The position numbers were made by a program, and so were the translations under genes. DNA of 27,748 bases. Source: DAOVRD01 sp964605915. GTDB taxonomy: Bacteria; Planctomycetota; Brocadiia; SM23-32. The notes under the pieces are model-generated. The model saw only the letters and a list, made by a program, of their open reading frames with translations. It searched no databases and was not told the DNA's origin. How positions within the stretch are numbered: the stretch's first letter is position 1; every line of letters begins with the position of its first letter. The stretch is from positions 1 to 27,748 of the forward strand of contig CAZSET010000016.1 of the NCBI GenBank assembly GCA_964605915.1. The letters run 5' to 3'. Of this stretch, positions 19,029 to 25,409 are shown in pieces.

Positions 19029-20186
19029 GTGAACGTTCCCGTTCTGCATTGCTACGCGGATCACAAGTGGACAGGTCCGTCGGAGCCTGTTGCGCAGCTC
19101 TGCCTGGAACTGTCCCGGCGCGGATGGCCTTCGGATCTGGCCTGCCGGGGTTCGGAGAGCCTCGAGCGGCCCGGACTTGCCGAGCGAGCGCGGGAGATGG
19201 GCGTCCGCGTCTTCGACGACCTGCGGCTCCGAAGCGGCCTGAATGCGTGGCACCACGTGCGGGACGCCCGGCGGCTGGCCCAGCTCGTCCGGGAAGGCGG
19301 GTATCGGATCGTCCATTGCCACGGCACGTGGGACCACGTAGTCGCCTGCCTGGCGCTGAGGCGGCTGCCCGGCATCCCACTGGTTCGGACCGATCATCGA
19401 GGGCGCACCTACAGGCGCAGCCTGCTCTGGCGCCTCTTCTACGGCCCGCCAGTGACGGATCACCTGATTGTACTGAGCGACCGCTACAGGATTCAGGCCG
19501 TGGACCGAATGGGCCTTGCCCCGCCCATGGTGACGACCATCAGGGGCGCGGTAGACACGGACGAGTTCCGTCCCGTGCCTGAGCGGGCGGGGGTCCGGGA
19601 GCGGCTCGGCCTCGGGCCGGGGGATGTCTTGATCGGCGTCGTCGCCCGCGTCCAACGCCACCGCCGGTTCGAGGTGTTGCTGGAGGCCGCCCGGGCCGTG
19701 CAAGGGCGCAACGGCAGCGTCAAGATCGTCGTCTGCGGGCGAGGCACGCACAAGGAAGAACTGCTCGACCGGCCCGTCGAGGAGATGGGCCTTCAGGAAA
19801 CGGTCATCCCGCTGGGCTACCGCAGGGGGGACTACCGGGAAGTGCTGTCGATGTTCGACGCGGGTCTCATGCTCATGCCGGGCAGCGATGGCTCGTGCCG
19901 GGCCGCGCTCCAGATGGCAGCCATGGGCAAGCCGCTCGTCGTCGCCCGGCGCGGCGTATTGCCGGACATCGTGCTGGACGGTGAGACCGGGATTGTCGTC
20001 GGCGACAAGCCGGGCGCCCTGGCGGAAGCGATCCTCCAGATAGCGGGCGATGGGGGGCTGCGACGCCGGTGGGGTCAGGCCGCCAGGCAGCACATGTGCG
20101 AGCGCTTTTCGCTGGCGGGCCAGGTGGACGGCACGGTGGCTCTCTACGAGAGGATCCTGGGCGAGGAGCCGGCGTCCCGGGCCTGA
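19029..20186 (+). CDS. GT4-like (GT-B fold) glycosyltransferase
   Basis: 385 aa from GTG 19029, which has GGAGG 5 nt upstream and gives the typical start (M/V)NVPVLHCYADHKWTGPSEP; an ATG at 18996 in frame is the alternative. The N-terminal Rossmann half runs to about residue 185 and includes YRIVHCHGTWDHVVA, a common acceptor-side HxHG/W motif. The C-terminal half starts near IGVVARVQRHRRFEVLLEAA (standing for the usual family VGRL-K-G-LI-A segment) and ends with a nucleotide-sugar region PGSDGSCRAALQMAAMGKP followed by GVLPDIVLDGETGIVVG. In this region the usual E-x7-E pair reads D-x7-Q. Such enzymes transfer sugars onto lipids, polysaccharides or small molecules at the cytoplasmic side of the membrane; donor and acceptor are unknown. 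It stands alone, convergent with dinG, and overlaps its 3' end by 43 bp. Confidence 0.85.
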   Translation: MNVPVLHCYADHKWTGPSEPVAQLCLELSRRGWPSDLACRGSESLERPGLAERAREMGVRVFDDLRLRSGLNAWHHVRDARRLAQLVREGGYRIVHCHGTWDHVVACLALRRLPGIPLVRTDHRGRTYRRSLLWRLFYGPPVTDHLIVLSDRYRIQAVDRMGLAPPMVTTIRGAVDTDEFRPVPERAGVRERLGLGPGDVLIGVVARVQRHRRFEVLLEAARAVQGRNGSVKIVVCGRGTHKEELLDRPVEEMGLQETVIPLGYRRGDYREVLSMFDAGLMLMPGSDGSCRAALQMAAMGKPLVVARRGVLPDIVLDGETGIVVGDKPGALAEAILQIAGDGGLRRRWGQAARQHMCERFSLAGQVDGTVALYERILGEEPASRA

Positions 20187-23041
20187 GGGGCGCGGGCGAA
20201 GAACGCCTTCGTCGCTGCCAACGCTTCCTGCCGGTCGCGGAACACGTGGTGGCGCGTCGGCAGGCTGCGCAGGAATGTCCTGCCGTATGCTTTGGTCACC
20301 ATGCGCCTGTCCGTCACGACGATAACGCCGGTGTCCGTGCGGTTGCGGATCAGGCGGCCGAAGCCCTGCCTGAAGCTGATCACGGCCTCCGGCAGCGTAT
20401 AGTGGAGGAAAGGGTCGCGGCCCAGGGCGCGGAGGTACTCCGTCCGGCCTCGAACGAGGGGTTCCGTGAAGACGTGAAAGGGCAGCTTGGTCAGCACCAG
20501 GCAGCTCAAGGTCTCGCCCGATATGTCCACGCCTTCCCAGAAACTCCGCGTGCCGAGCAGGACCGACGAAGTGACGCTGCGGAACAGGGAGGTAACGGCT
20601 TCCCGGCTGCCGCTATGGCCCTGCGCCAGCACCATGATTCCGGCCCTCTCCAGCGGCTCCTTGATGCCCTCGTAGACGGCGTCCAGCAGCGAGTAGGAGG
20701 TGAACAGCACCAGGGCTCGGCCCTGGGTGCTTTGCAGCAGGTCCGTCAGGAAGGACGCAAGCTCGTTGTCAAACGTTCTGTCGCGCCGGCCTCCCGGATC
20801 GGGCAGGAAGGTCGACACTCCGACGAGGGCCTGCCGGTCGTAATCGAACGGCGACCCGAGGGCCAGGACCCGCAGCCGGCCAGAGGGCAATTCGTCGGCG
20901 CCCAGGCGCTGCTGCACGTAGTCGAAGCTGTCGTCGACCTGGAGCGTTGCTGAAGTCAGGATGACGCACCGCTTCGCGTCGAAGAAGAAGTGCCGCATCT
21001 GGTCGGCAATCTGAAGCGGCGCGGCGTGGAGTGAGTAGAACGTGCGCCTCTCCCGTGGGGTTCTCTCCAGCCAGTAGACGTGACTTTCATCTTCTTGCTT
21101 CAGCACGAACTCCACGGCCTGGCTCACCTCGCGCAGTCTTCCGACCTGCGCGCGGAGATCGCCGGCCAGCTCTTCGGCGGCTTCGATGCTCTCGCCGGCG
21201 GCCAGCAGGGCCTCCGCCAGGTTCTCCGCTTTGTCGCCTACGGAGTGGATCGTCTGCCGCAGCCTCTCGGCCGCGCCCCACACTTCGCTTCCGGGTCCGA
21301 GGTCCGGCTGGCATTCCCGCAGAAGGAGCCTGTCCACGTAGGACGGGAACTCCGCGAAGGGCTGGGCGAGAAGCTCGAAGAACTGCCCTGCCGACTCGAC
21401 CACCTCGGCTACGGCGTCCATGAGCGCGCCGCCGAGGCCGGTCAGCCTCTCCCGGCTCTTCCGGTCAGAAGGTCGCAAGCTCCGGCTCAGTTCGTACATG
21501 ATGGTGGCCAGCAGCCCGCTGCCGCTCCCGTCGCGTCGCGCCCGGTTGAGGAAGTTCGTCACCCGGTACACGCTCAGGCCGTCCACGACGGTGGCCAGCG
21601 CCTCCGTCGCGACGTCCTCCAGGTTGTGTGCCTCGTCGAACACCAGGCAGCGGTAGGGCGGCAGCACGGGCTGGTCCAGGCCGAGCTCCCAGAAGAGCAG
21701 GGCGTGATTCACGACGATCAGGTCCGCAAGCTGCGCCAGGGCCCTGGCGCGCTGTACGAAGCACTTGCCGCGAAAGCGGCAGGCCCGGCCGAGGCATTCG
21801 TCCGGCCCCGTTACCACGGCTCCCGTAACCGATGGCGCGGCGGAGCTCAGCAGGAAGCCGTTGCACTCGGACAGGTCTCCGGACTCGGTCTGGGCGGCCC
21901 AGACCACCAGCGGCAGGAGGGACATGAGCTCCTCCGGCTCGGCCAGCTCCCGCTCGAAGTGGCGCATCAGATGCACGAAGCGGCGCACGCAGAGGTAATT
22001 GCGGCGCCCTTTCAGCAATGCCGGCTCGAACCTGCCCGGCAGCAGCTCCATCAGGAACGGCAGGTCTTTGCGATAGAGCTGCTCCTGGAGGTTCTTCGTG
22101 TTGGTCGAGACGAGAACCTTATCGCCGTTCGTGCAGGCCCACGCGATGGCAGGCAGCAGGTAGGCCATCGACTTGCCCGTCCCCGTGCCGGCTTCCACCA
22201 TCAGGTGATGCGGTTCGTTCAGGGCCTCGCAGACGGCCCGGACCATCTCGACCTGTTCCTCGCGCTGCTCGTACTGCGGCAGACGCCTGCCGACCGGTCC
22301 GGGCGGGCTGAACATCCGCACGATCCCTTCGGTCGGGACGGGCTCGTCCGATGGCTCTTCAGAATCTTGTTTCTGCACACGAGAGAACAGGTCACGATGG
22401 TCCGCGAACAGCGCCAGCAGGTCGTCCGCCGGGCGCGCGGACAGGTCCATGTCTCCCCGTATCGACGCGGCCTGGGCGAGGAAGGGGGCCAGCGGGTCGT
22501 TCGCGGCCTCGGCGATGCGGCACACGGCGTCCAGGGCGGCAGGCGGCATCTGCGCCAGCTCGTCCATCAGCGCGTTCCAAACGCGGGCCAGCAGGCGCGC
22601 CCGGGGCAAGGCGCGCACTGCCTCGCGCGGCTCCATGCCCAGGGCTTCCGCGACTCCGTCGAGAGAGTAGTCCGTCTGCTGGGGGCGGACAATCCGAGCG
22701 AGCCGCGAAGCGTCCAGACGCTTCGGAGGTTTCGCCCCCGCCCCCTTCACGAAGTCGCCGAACGACCCGGCGCCGTAGACCACCAAAGACGTGCTCCGGG
22801 CGAAGGCAACCAGCTTCCTCAGCGCGGCTTTGGGTGCCGGCTTGCCGTGCAGGTCGGTCTGCCGGAGGCCGGTGCGCTTCCTGACCGCAGGGGACAGGGC
22901 GCTTGCCGCGGCCAGTTGCTCGAACTCGGTCGCCGGACCCTCGGCACCGGTGCGCACGGCGGCTACTTCCAGCACGCTGTCCTCGGCCGGTGAGGGACCG
23001 GTTGTCAACAGAGCGGCGAATGTCAGTGGCCTCGCGGGCAT
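20144..23041 (-). CDS. dinG: DinG-family Fe-S superfamily 2 helicase with a degenerate exonuclease-like N-terminus
   Basis: 965 aa from ATG 23041; longer frames would run into proC. DinG-type enzymes are XPD-like 5'-3' DNA helicases that act on R-loops and damaged replication intermediates. Helicase motifs are all present: Walker A EAGTGTGKS (residues about 283-291), Ia STNTKNLQEQL, DEAH (469-472), LTSATL, GTRSFWEGVD and QGFGRLIRN near the C-terminus. Four cysteines, 351, 416, 421 and 427, have the C-x4-C-x5-C spacing of the DinG iron-sulfur domain. Residues about 6-150 resemble a DnaQ/epsilon-type DEDDh exonuclease domain (LTFAALLTTG, TGLRQTDLHGKP, VVYGAGSFGDFV, YSLDGVAEALGM, VRALPRARLLARV), as in Firmicutes DinG, but the acidic and histidine catalytic residues appear replaced. 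The tail (20144-20186) overlaps the glycosyltransferase gene. Confidence 0.93.
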   Translation of the reverse strand: MPARPLTFAALLTTGPSPAEDSVLEVAAVRTGAEGPATEFEQLAAASALSPAVRKRTGLRQTDLHGKPAPKAALRKLVAFARSTSLVVYGAGSFGDFVKGAGAKPPKRLDASRLARIVRPQQTDYSLDGVAEALGMEPREAVRALPRARLLARVWNALMDELAQMPPAALDAVCRIAEAANDPLAPFLAQAASIRGDMDLSARPADDLLALFADHRDLFSRVQKQDSEEPSDEPVPTEGIVRMFSPPGPVGRRLPQYEQREEQVEMVRAVCEALNEPHHLMVEAGTGTGKSMAYLLPAIAWACTNGDKVLVSTNTKNLQEQLYRKDLPFLMELLPGRFEPALLKGRRNYLCVRRFVHLMRHFERELAEPEELMSLLPLVVWAAQTESGDLSECNGFLLSSAAPSVTGAVVTGPDECLGRACRFRGKCFVQRARALAQLADLIVVNHALLFWELGLDQPVLPPYRCLVFDEAHNLEDVATEALATVVDGLSVYRVTNFLNRARRDGSGSGLLATIMYELSRSLRPSDRKSRERLTGLGGALMDAVAEVVESAGQFFELLAQPFAEFPSYVDRLLLRECQPDLGPGSEVWGAAERLRQTIHSVGDKAENLAEALLAAGESIEAAEELAGDLRAQVGRLREVSQAVEFVLKQEDESHVYWLERTPRERRTFYSLHAAPLQIADQMRHFFFDAKRCVILTSATLQVDDSFDYVQQRLGADELPSGRLRVLALGSPFDYDRQALVGVSTFLPDPGGRRDRTFDNELASFLTDLLQSTQGRALVLFTSYSLLDAVYEGIKEPLERAGIMVLAQGHSGSREAVTSLFRSVTSSVLLGTRSFWEGVDISGETLSCLVLTKLPFHVFTEPLVRGRTEYLRALGRDPFLHYTLPEAVISFRQGFGRLIRNRTDTGVIVVTDRRMVTKAYGRTFLRSLPTRHHVFRDRQEALAATKAFFARAPQARDAGSSPRILS

Positions 23042-23051
23042 CTCTGCAGCT

Positions 23052-23079
23052 ATTATACGTGCGTTTAGTGGCTCTGCAA
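23052..23079 (-). promoter_or_regulatory. Putative promoter of dinG, nearly leaderless
   Basis: A perfect TATAAT (23057-23052) with TTGCAG (23079-23074) 16 nt upstream on the minus strand. The predicted start, about 23046, is only about 5 nt before the ATG at 23041, and no Shine-Dalgarno sequence fits in between. Confidence 0.5.
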
Positions 23080-23121
23080 GGGACGTGGCACGTTCTCGCT
23101 GGATCGGTCGGCGCCGGATTA

Positions 23122-23150
23122 TTGCAAATCGCGGGGCCTTTGCCAATAAT
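23122..23150 (+). promoter_or_regulatory. Promoter of proC
   Basis: TTGCAA (23122-23127), 17-nt spacer, AATAAT (23145-23150): 4/6 and 5/6. Predicted start about 23157, leader about 54 nt. It is divergent from the dinG promoter about 65 bp away, so the two genes share a 169-bp control region. Confidence 0.55.
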
Positions 23151-23210
23151 ACGGCGCGGGCGCTGCGCCTCGGCGGTGTCCCGTCCCTGTCATTCCTGCC
23201 GGAGGCACTC

Positions 23211-24026
23211 ATGATCGAGCGAACGATAGGTTTCATTGGCGCCGGGACGATGGCCGGCGCGCTGACGGACGGCATGCTTCGGGCGGGCGCTGCCGGCGCG
23301 GACAGGCTCTACGCCAGCGACCCGTCCGCAGAGCGCCGGAGCGCCTTTGCCGGCAGGATCGGCGAGAACGTGCTTGACGACAACGTGGCCCTCATGCACG
23401 CGTGCCGGGTAGTGGTCCTGAGCGTCAAGCCGAACGTCGTGCCCACTGTGGCGGAACAGGTCGCCGGGTACGTCACCTCCGATCACCTGATCGTCTCGAT
23501 AGCCGCCGGCGTCACGCTGACGCGCCTGGCGGACTTGCTCGGCACGGACCGGCTCGTCCGCGTGATGCCGAACACGCCGGCCCTCGTCGGCGCAGGGGCG
23601 GCCGCGTACTGCAGCGGCCCGGGGGCAACCGCCGAGGACGCGGCCCTCGTGGCAGAGATGCTCGGGGCCGTCGGCCTCTGCGTGCGAGTGGAGGACGAGG
23701 GGCAGATGGACGCCGTGACGGGCCTGAGCGGCAGCGGCCCCGCATACGTCTACCTCGTCATAGGAGCCCTCAGGGAGGGCGGAGCGGCCGCAGGGCTAGA
23801 CCCGCGCGTTGCGGCGGAACTGGCCGCACAGACGGCCCTGGGGGCCGCCAGGATGGTCCTGGAGACAGGGAAGGCCCCCCGGCAGCTCATAGACGAAGTG
23901 GCGACGCCGGGCGGCACCACCGTTGAGGGGTTGCGCGTGCTGGAGGAGGCCGGCGTGCCGGAGGCCTTCCGCGACGCCGTCGTCGCTGCCACGGAGAGAT
24001 CCCGTCGCCTGGCGGGGGGTGGATAG
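23211..24026 (+). CDS. proC: Pyrroline-5-carboxylate reductase
   Basis: 271 aa, the usual length. The enzyme reduces pyrroline-5-carboxylate to proline with NAD(P)H in the last step of proline synthesis, in the cytoplasm. ATG 23211 is preceded by GGAGG with a 5-nt spacer; the frame is open much farther upstream, but that part is antisense to dinG. Visible features: the Rossmann dinucleotide loop GFIGAGTMAGAL (residues 7-18), VVLSVKPNVV, VRVMPNTPALVGAGAAAYC, the family signature LSGSGPAYVYLVIGALREGG, and the C-terminal dimerisation block ending EVATPGGTTVEGLRVLEEAG. All expected blocks are present, so it is probably functional. proB/proA are not in the window; it is transcribed alone from the promoter at 23122. 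Confidence 0.96.
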   Translation: MIERTIGFIGAGTMAGALTDGMLRAGAAGADRLYASDPSAERRSAFAGRIGENVLDDNVALMHACRVVVLSVKPNVVPTVAEQVAGYVTSDHLIVSIAAGVTLTRLADLLGTDRLVRVMPNTPALVGAGAAAYCSGPGATAEDAALVAEMLGAVGLCVRVEDEGQMDAVTGLSGSGPAYVYLVIGALREGGAAAGLDPRVAAELAAQTALGAARMVLETGKAPRQLIDEVATPGGTTVEGLRVLEEAGVPEAFRDAVVAATERSRRLAGGG

Positions 24027-24069
24027 GCGACCTGTCTGCTCAGTCCGACCCTTTCTGGTAGGGGCGTGA

Positions 24070-24087
24070 CGCACGCGCGGGCGTGCG
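24070..24087 (+). terminator. GC-rich hairpin after proC, weak terminator candidate
   Basis: CGCACGC and GCGTGCG (24070-24076 and 24081-24087) form a 7-bp stem with a GCGG tetraloop, 43 nt after the proC stop. Only CTTTC follows shortly after, so it is a poor rho-independent terminator. Confidence 0.35.
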
Positions 24088-24095
24088 CCGCTTTC

Positions 24096-24150
24096 GGTCA
24101 TTCCGAGGAGCCTGTCCCGCAGACGCGGGACGGAACGACGTGGAATCTCC
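24096..24150. repeat. Palindromic REP-like intergenic element
   Basis: GTCATTCCGAGGAGCC leads into a perfect 7-bp stem GTCCCGC (24114-24120) / GCGGGAC (24125-24131) with loop AGAC, and ends GGAATCTCC. Outer blocks ATTCC (24100-24104) and GGAAT (24142-24146) are also inverted. The TCATTCCGAGG...GGAATCTC frame recalls dispersed palindromic repeats I remember from other environmental bacterial genomes; there is one copy in this window. Confidence 0.5.
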
Positions 24151-24213
24151 GCTGTTGGAGCCCCGTAAGTCACGTCGCCCTTGCGGGATCAGGGCCATGG
24201 CGGCCCGGTCGGG

Positions 24214-24693
24214 CTACCCCACGCGGTCCATCAGCACGACGGCGTGCACCTCGACGGCCTCGCCGCGCCCGACGGGTCCGAGCCCCTCGGCCGTCCGGGC
24301 CTTGACGCTGACGCTGGACGGGGGGAGGGCAAGGATCGCCGCGAGGCGGTCGCGCATCTGCGCCTTGGCCTCGCCCAGGCGGGGGCGTTCGGCCACGATG
24401 TTGACGTCCGCGTTGACGGGCGCGAGTCCCGCCTCGTCCCGAGCCAAACGGACGGCCTCCCCGAGGATGCGGGCGCTGTCGGCGTCCCTCCACTGGTCGT
24501 CCGTGTCGGGAAAGTGCTCCCCGATGTCGCCCAGGGCTGCCGCGCCCAGGAGCGCGTCGGCCAGGGCATGCATCACAGCGTCGCCATCGCTGTGGGCGAT
24601 GAGGCGGGGCTGGTCCGGAAAGCGGACGCCTCCCAGCACGAGCGTGCCGGTAGTGCCGAACTTGTGGACGTCGTATCCGATGCCTACGCGCAT
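24214..24693 (-). CDS. ispF: 2-C-methyl-D-erythritol 2,4-cyclodiphosphate synthase
   Basis: 159 aa from ATG 24693, the normal IspF length; GGGGAGG lies 5-6 nt upstream, and the longer frame to 24861 adds non-homologous sequence. IspF cyclises CDP-ME-2-phosphate to MEcPP with release of CMP in the MEP isoprenoid pathway, as a trimer. The zinc ligands D8, H10 (GYDVHKF) and H42 (HSDGDAVMHALADALLGA) are present, as are DIGEHFPDTD, ADVNIVAERPRL and the C-terminal TAEGLGPVGRGEAVEVHA. It is not fused to IspD, and no other MEP gene is nearby. It is convergent with proC and divergent from the sigma-factor gene, with its own promoter at 24740-24768. Confidence 0.96.
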   Translation of the reverse strand: MRVGIGYDVHKFGTTGTLVLGGVRFPDQPRLIAHSDGDAVMHALADALLGAAALGDIGEHFPDTDDQWRDADSARILGEAVRLARDEAGLAPVNADVNIVAERPRLGEAKAQMRDRLAAILALPPSSVSVKARTAEGLGPVGRGEAVEVHAVVLMDRVG

Positions 24694-24739
24694 CTGCGCC
24701 TCCCCGAACGGGCGCGGAGTTAGTGGCCTGACCGGGGCC

Positions 24740-24768
24740 ATTCTACTTCCCGACATGCGCCCTGTCAC
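24740..24768 (-). promoter_or_regulatory. Promoter of ispF
   Basis: Minus-strand GTGACA (24768-24763), 17-nt spacer, TAGAAT (24745-24740): 5/6 and 5/6 matches. Predicted start near 24733, leader about 40 nt. Confidence 0.6.
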
Positions 24769-24793
24769 AGGGAGGTCGACCGGATCTGTGCGA

Positions 24794-24822
24794 TTGACAG
24801 CCTGCCGGCGCGGCATCAGAAT
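24794..24822 (+). promoter_or_regulatory. Promoter of the ECF-like sigma / anti-sigma operon
   Basis: Perfect TTGACA (24794-24799), 17-nt spacer, CAGAAT (24817-24822; 4/6). Predicted start near 24829, a 20-nt leader with AAGAGG 7 nt before the ATG. It looks like a housekeeping-sigma promoter rather than an ECF (AAC-type -35) autoregulated one. Confidence 0.55.
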
Positions 24823-24848
24823 GGGACGACGCTTCAAGAGGCGTAGCC

Positions 24849-25409
24849 ATGGACAACACACCCTTTTCCGAAAGCCGGGTGGAAGCGAGCGATGAGGGGC
24901 TCTGGACGGCCTTCGTCCGGGGAGACGACTCGGCGCTGGACGCCCTGGTCGAGCGTTACGGCGGCGACCTGTACTGGTACCTGCTGCTGAGCACCGGCAA
25001 GCAAGACTCGGCCGTGCAGTACCTGCGGAACGTGTGGGCAGCCCTGGCAGCCTGGCGCCGTCCGTTCGAGGGCTTCGCCAGCTTCAGGGCCTGGCTCTAC
25101 GCCGTCGCCACCCAGACCTGCGTGCCCGCCGCGCATCCCGAGCCATTCGGCCTGACCGACCTGATCGACGACATTAAGAGGGGACAGCAGGTCTCACGCC
25201 GCTCGAAGCTCTTCTTTGCCCTCAAGGACATGGCCCGCGCAGTCCGGCAGCCATTCCTGCTGGTCGTCGTGGCGGGCCTCACGCTGGAGGAAGCTGCCGT
25301 CGCCTGCAACTTCACCGTCGGGCGAACGTTGAGCTCCCTTCAGAAGGCATTCCACCGGCTGGCCCGCACAGACGCTTTCAGCGGAGCGCGATCCGGACAT
25401 GAGATGTAG
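24849..25409 (+). CDS. ECF-like RNA polymerase sigma-70 family factor
   Basis: 186 aa. Residues about 17-95 resemble sigma region 2: LWTAFVRGDDSALDALVERY, then QDSAVQYLRNVWAALAAW in the place of the DaeDvvQevF core-binding and -10 recognition segment, then FASFRAWLYAVATQTC. Residues about 125-180 resemble region 4: LKDMARAVRQPFLLVVVAGLTLEEAAVACNFTV, a helix-turn-helix, then a recognition helix ending LQKAFHRLAR. Region 3 is absent, as in ECF factors, but both conserved blocks are diverged (the acidic DxxD of region 2.2 is weakened), so promoter preference cannot be predicted. The ATG has AAGAGG 7 nt upstream. The stop lies 11 nt inside the next gene, an anti-sigma protein, as expected for a translationally coupled pair. 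Confidence 0.85.
   Translation: MDNTPFSESRVEASDEGLWTAFVRGDDSALDALVERYGGDLYWYLLLSTGKQDSAVQYLRNVWAALAAWRRPFEGFASFRAWLYAVATQTCVPAAHPEPFGLTDLIDDIKRGQQVSRRSKLFFALKDMARAVRQPFLLVVVAGLTLEEAAVACNFTVGRTLSSLQKAFHRLARTDAFSGARSGHEM

Noticed and set aside
18792..20093. A 433-codon minus-strand frame opposite the glycosyltransferase and into tRNA-Leu.
   Set aside because: It runs through a tRNA gene and antisense to a protein with family motifs.
21080..22993. A 637-codon plus-strand frame opposite dinG.
   Set aside because: It is a shadow of dinG, which has complete helicase and Fe-S motifs; the antisense product has no recognisable domain.
22791..23210. Long N-terminal extension of proC.
   Set aside because: It is antisense to dinG; the internal ATG at 23211 has GGAGG and gives the expected Rossmann N-terminus.
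24214..24861. Longer ispF product starting at 24861.
   Set aside because: The extra 56 residues overlap the divergent sigma-gene start and both promoters and do not resemble IspF; the ATG at 24693 has a good ribosome site.
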